From Pseudomonadota bacterium (GTDB lineage Bacteria > Desulfobacterota > WTBG01 > JAGOGO01): 5,752 nucleotides of DNA. Each line of letters begins with the position of its first letter. The first letter of the stretch is position 1. Position numbers and translations under genes: made by a program. The notes under the pieces were generated by a model that was given only the letters and a program-made list of their open reading frames with translations, had not been told where the DNA came from and did no database searches. The stretch covers positions 1-5,752 of the forward strand of contig JAGHDE010000147.1 in NCBI GenBank assembly GCA_021160085.1. The letters run 5' to 3'. Below are positions 5,207-5,752 of this stretch, one piece after another.

Positions 5207-5752
5207 ATGGAAAGGTCTTTGTTTGATATCGGCATAATTGGAGCGGGAAGCTGGGGGACAGCTATTGCTTCCCTGCTTGCACATAATGGACATCGAATCA
5301 CCCTCTGGGTATATGAAGACGAAGTCTGCAAGCATATAGCAAACCATAGGGAGAACCATGTCTATTTGCCGGGTATACCCATTCCTGATCTGGTGATGCC
5401 AACCCAGTCTTTTTCCGAAGCTTCTACAAACAAAGATCTTATTGTCTCCGCTGTTCCTTCCCAACTGGTGAGACAGATTATAATCAAATGTGTTCCTTCC
5501 ATAGATAATCGAACCACCATTGTCAGTCTGTCGAAAGGCATTGAAAATGAGACATTGAAGTTTATGTCAGGTATTTTTGAAGAGATGCTTCCAAATAAAC
5601 TTTATTCTCAAACCGCTTTTCTTTCCGGCCCCAGCTTTGCTAAAGAAGTGGCTCAGCATCTACCCACTGCGGTTGTTGTCGCATCAATAAATCAGAAGAT
5701 TGCCGAGAAAGTCCAACAAGTTTTTTCCGCCCCGTTCTTCAGGGTATATACC
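5207..5752 (+). CDS. gpsA: Glycerol-3-phosphate dehydrogenase [NAD(P)+], N-terminal part (runs off the window)
   Basis: Soluble enzyme that reduces dihydroxyacetone phosphate to sn-glycerol 3-phosphate, the backbone for phospholipid synthesis. The frame runs from ATG 5207 to the window edge without a stop, giving 182 residues of the roughly 330-340 expected. The Rossmann nucleotide loop GAGSWGTA (12-19) begins the protein. HRENHVYLPGIPIP (47-60), VSAVPSQ (80-86), VSLSKGIE (106-113) with conserved Lys110, and FLSGPSFAKEV (138-148) are family hallmarks in the right order. After the second strand the residues are LWVYEDE, with no Arg to clamp a 2'-phosphate, so NADH may be preferred (inference). 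The catalytic lysine and the substrate-binding C-terminal helical domain lie outside the window. It has its own promoter and leader and is divergent from ubiE. Confidence 0.96.
   Translation, partial: MERSLFDIGIIGAGSWGTAIASLLAHNGHRITLWVYEDEVCKHIANHRENHVYLPGIPIPDLVMPTQSFSEASTNKDLIVSAVPSQLVRQIIIKCVPSIDNRTTIVSLSKGIENETLKFMSGIFEEMLPNKLYSQTAFLSGPSFAKEVAQHLPTAVVVASINQKIAEKVQQVFSAPFFRVYT

Noticed and set aside
5168..5464. 98-codon frame on the - strand over the start of gpsA
   Set aside because: It is antisense to the conserved gpsA Rossmann domain and has low-complexity, non-protein-like composition. It is a shadow frame.
1..5752. A novel multi-gene defence or mobile system
   Set aside because: All complete genes are recognisable housekeeping families with independent promoters. 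There is no integrase, transposase, nuclease or toxin-like gene in the window.

Overview
The window is 5,752 bases of ordinary bacterial chromosome, moderately AT-rich by eye, with five recognisable genes and one partial unknown gene. The gene set is a GTP-type PEP carboxykinase, an SspB-like ClpX adaptor, a class I aminotransferase, a UbiE/MenG quinone methyltransferase and GpsA. Together with Shine-Dalgarno sites and sigma70-like promoters, it suggests an anaerobic, menaquinone-using Gram-negative bacterium. My best guess is Desulfobacterota (formerly Deltaproteobacteria) or a related environmental lineage. This is inferred from how the proteins read, not from a database search.

Layout from left to right. 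Bases 2-280 (+) are the 3' end of an unrecognised gene. It converges on pckG (314-2113, -), which has a clear SD and a TTGACA-17-TATACG promoter. Bases 2114-2484 are non-coding and carry a perfect 13-bp hairpin next to a long-armed inverted repeat. An sspB-like gene (2485-2823, -) follows. It is divergent from a PLP-dependent aminotransferase whose real start is 2994 (+). The two promoters sit back to back, and a TGGCAA-N6-TTGCCA palindrome covers the -35 of the sspB-like gene. The aminotransferase converges on ubiE (4212-4904, -). A 302-base divergent spacer then leads to gpsA (5207 to beyond the window end, +). This spacer has an extended -10 promoter and several inverted repeats, some mutually exclusive, consistent with a structured leader of about 240 nt.

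Functionally the genes are central housekeeping: gluconeogenesis or anaplerosis (pckG), amino-nitrogen transfer (aminotransferase), respiratory quinone synthesis (ubiE), phospholipid backbone synthesis (gpsA) and regulated proteolysis (sspB). Most have their own promoter and alternate in direction, so this is not one operon. I see no mobile element gene, CRISPR array, tRNA, rRNA or defence system. The items most worth a second look are the compact SspB-like protein with an E. coli-like ClpX-docking tail, the gpsA leader and the palindromic repeat downstream of sspB.
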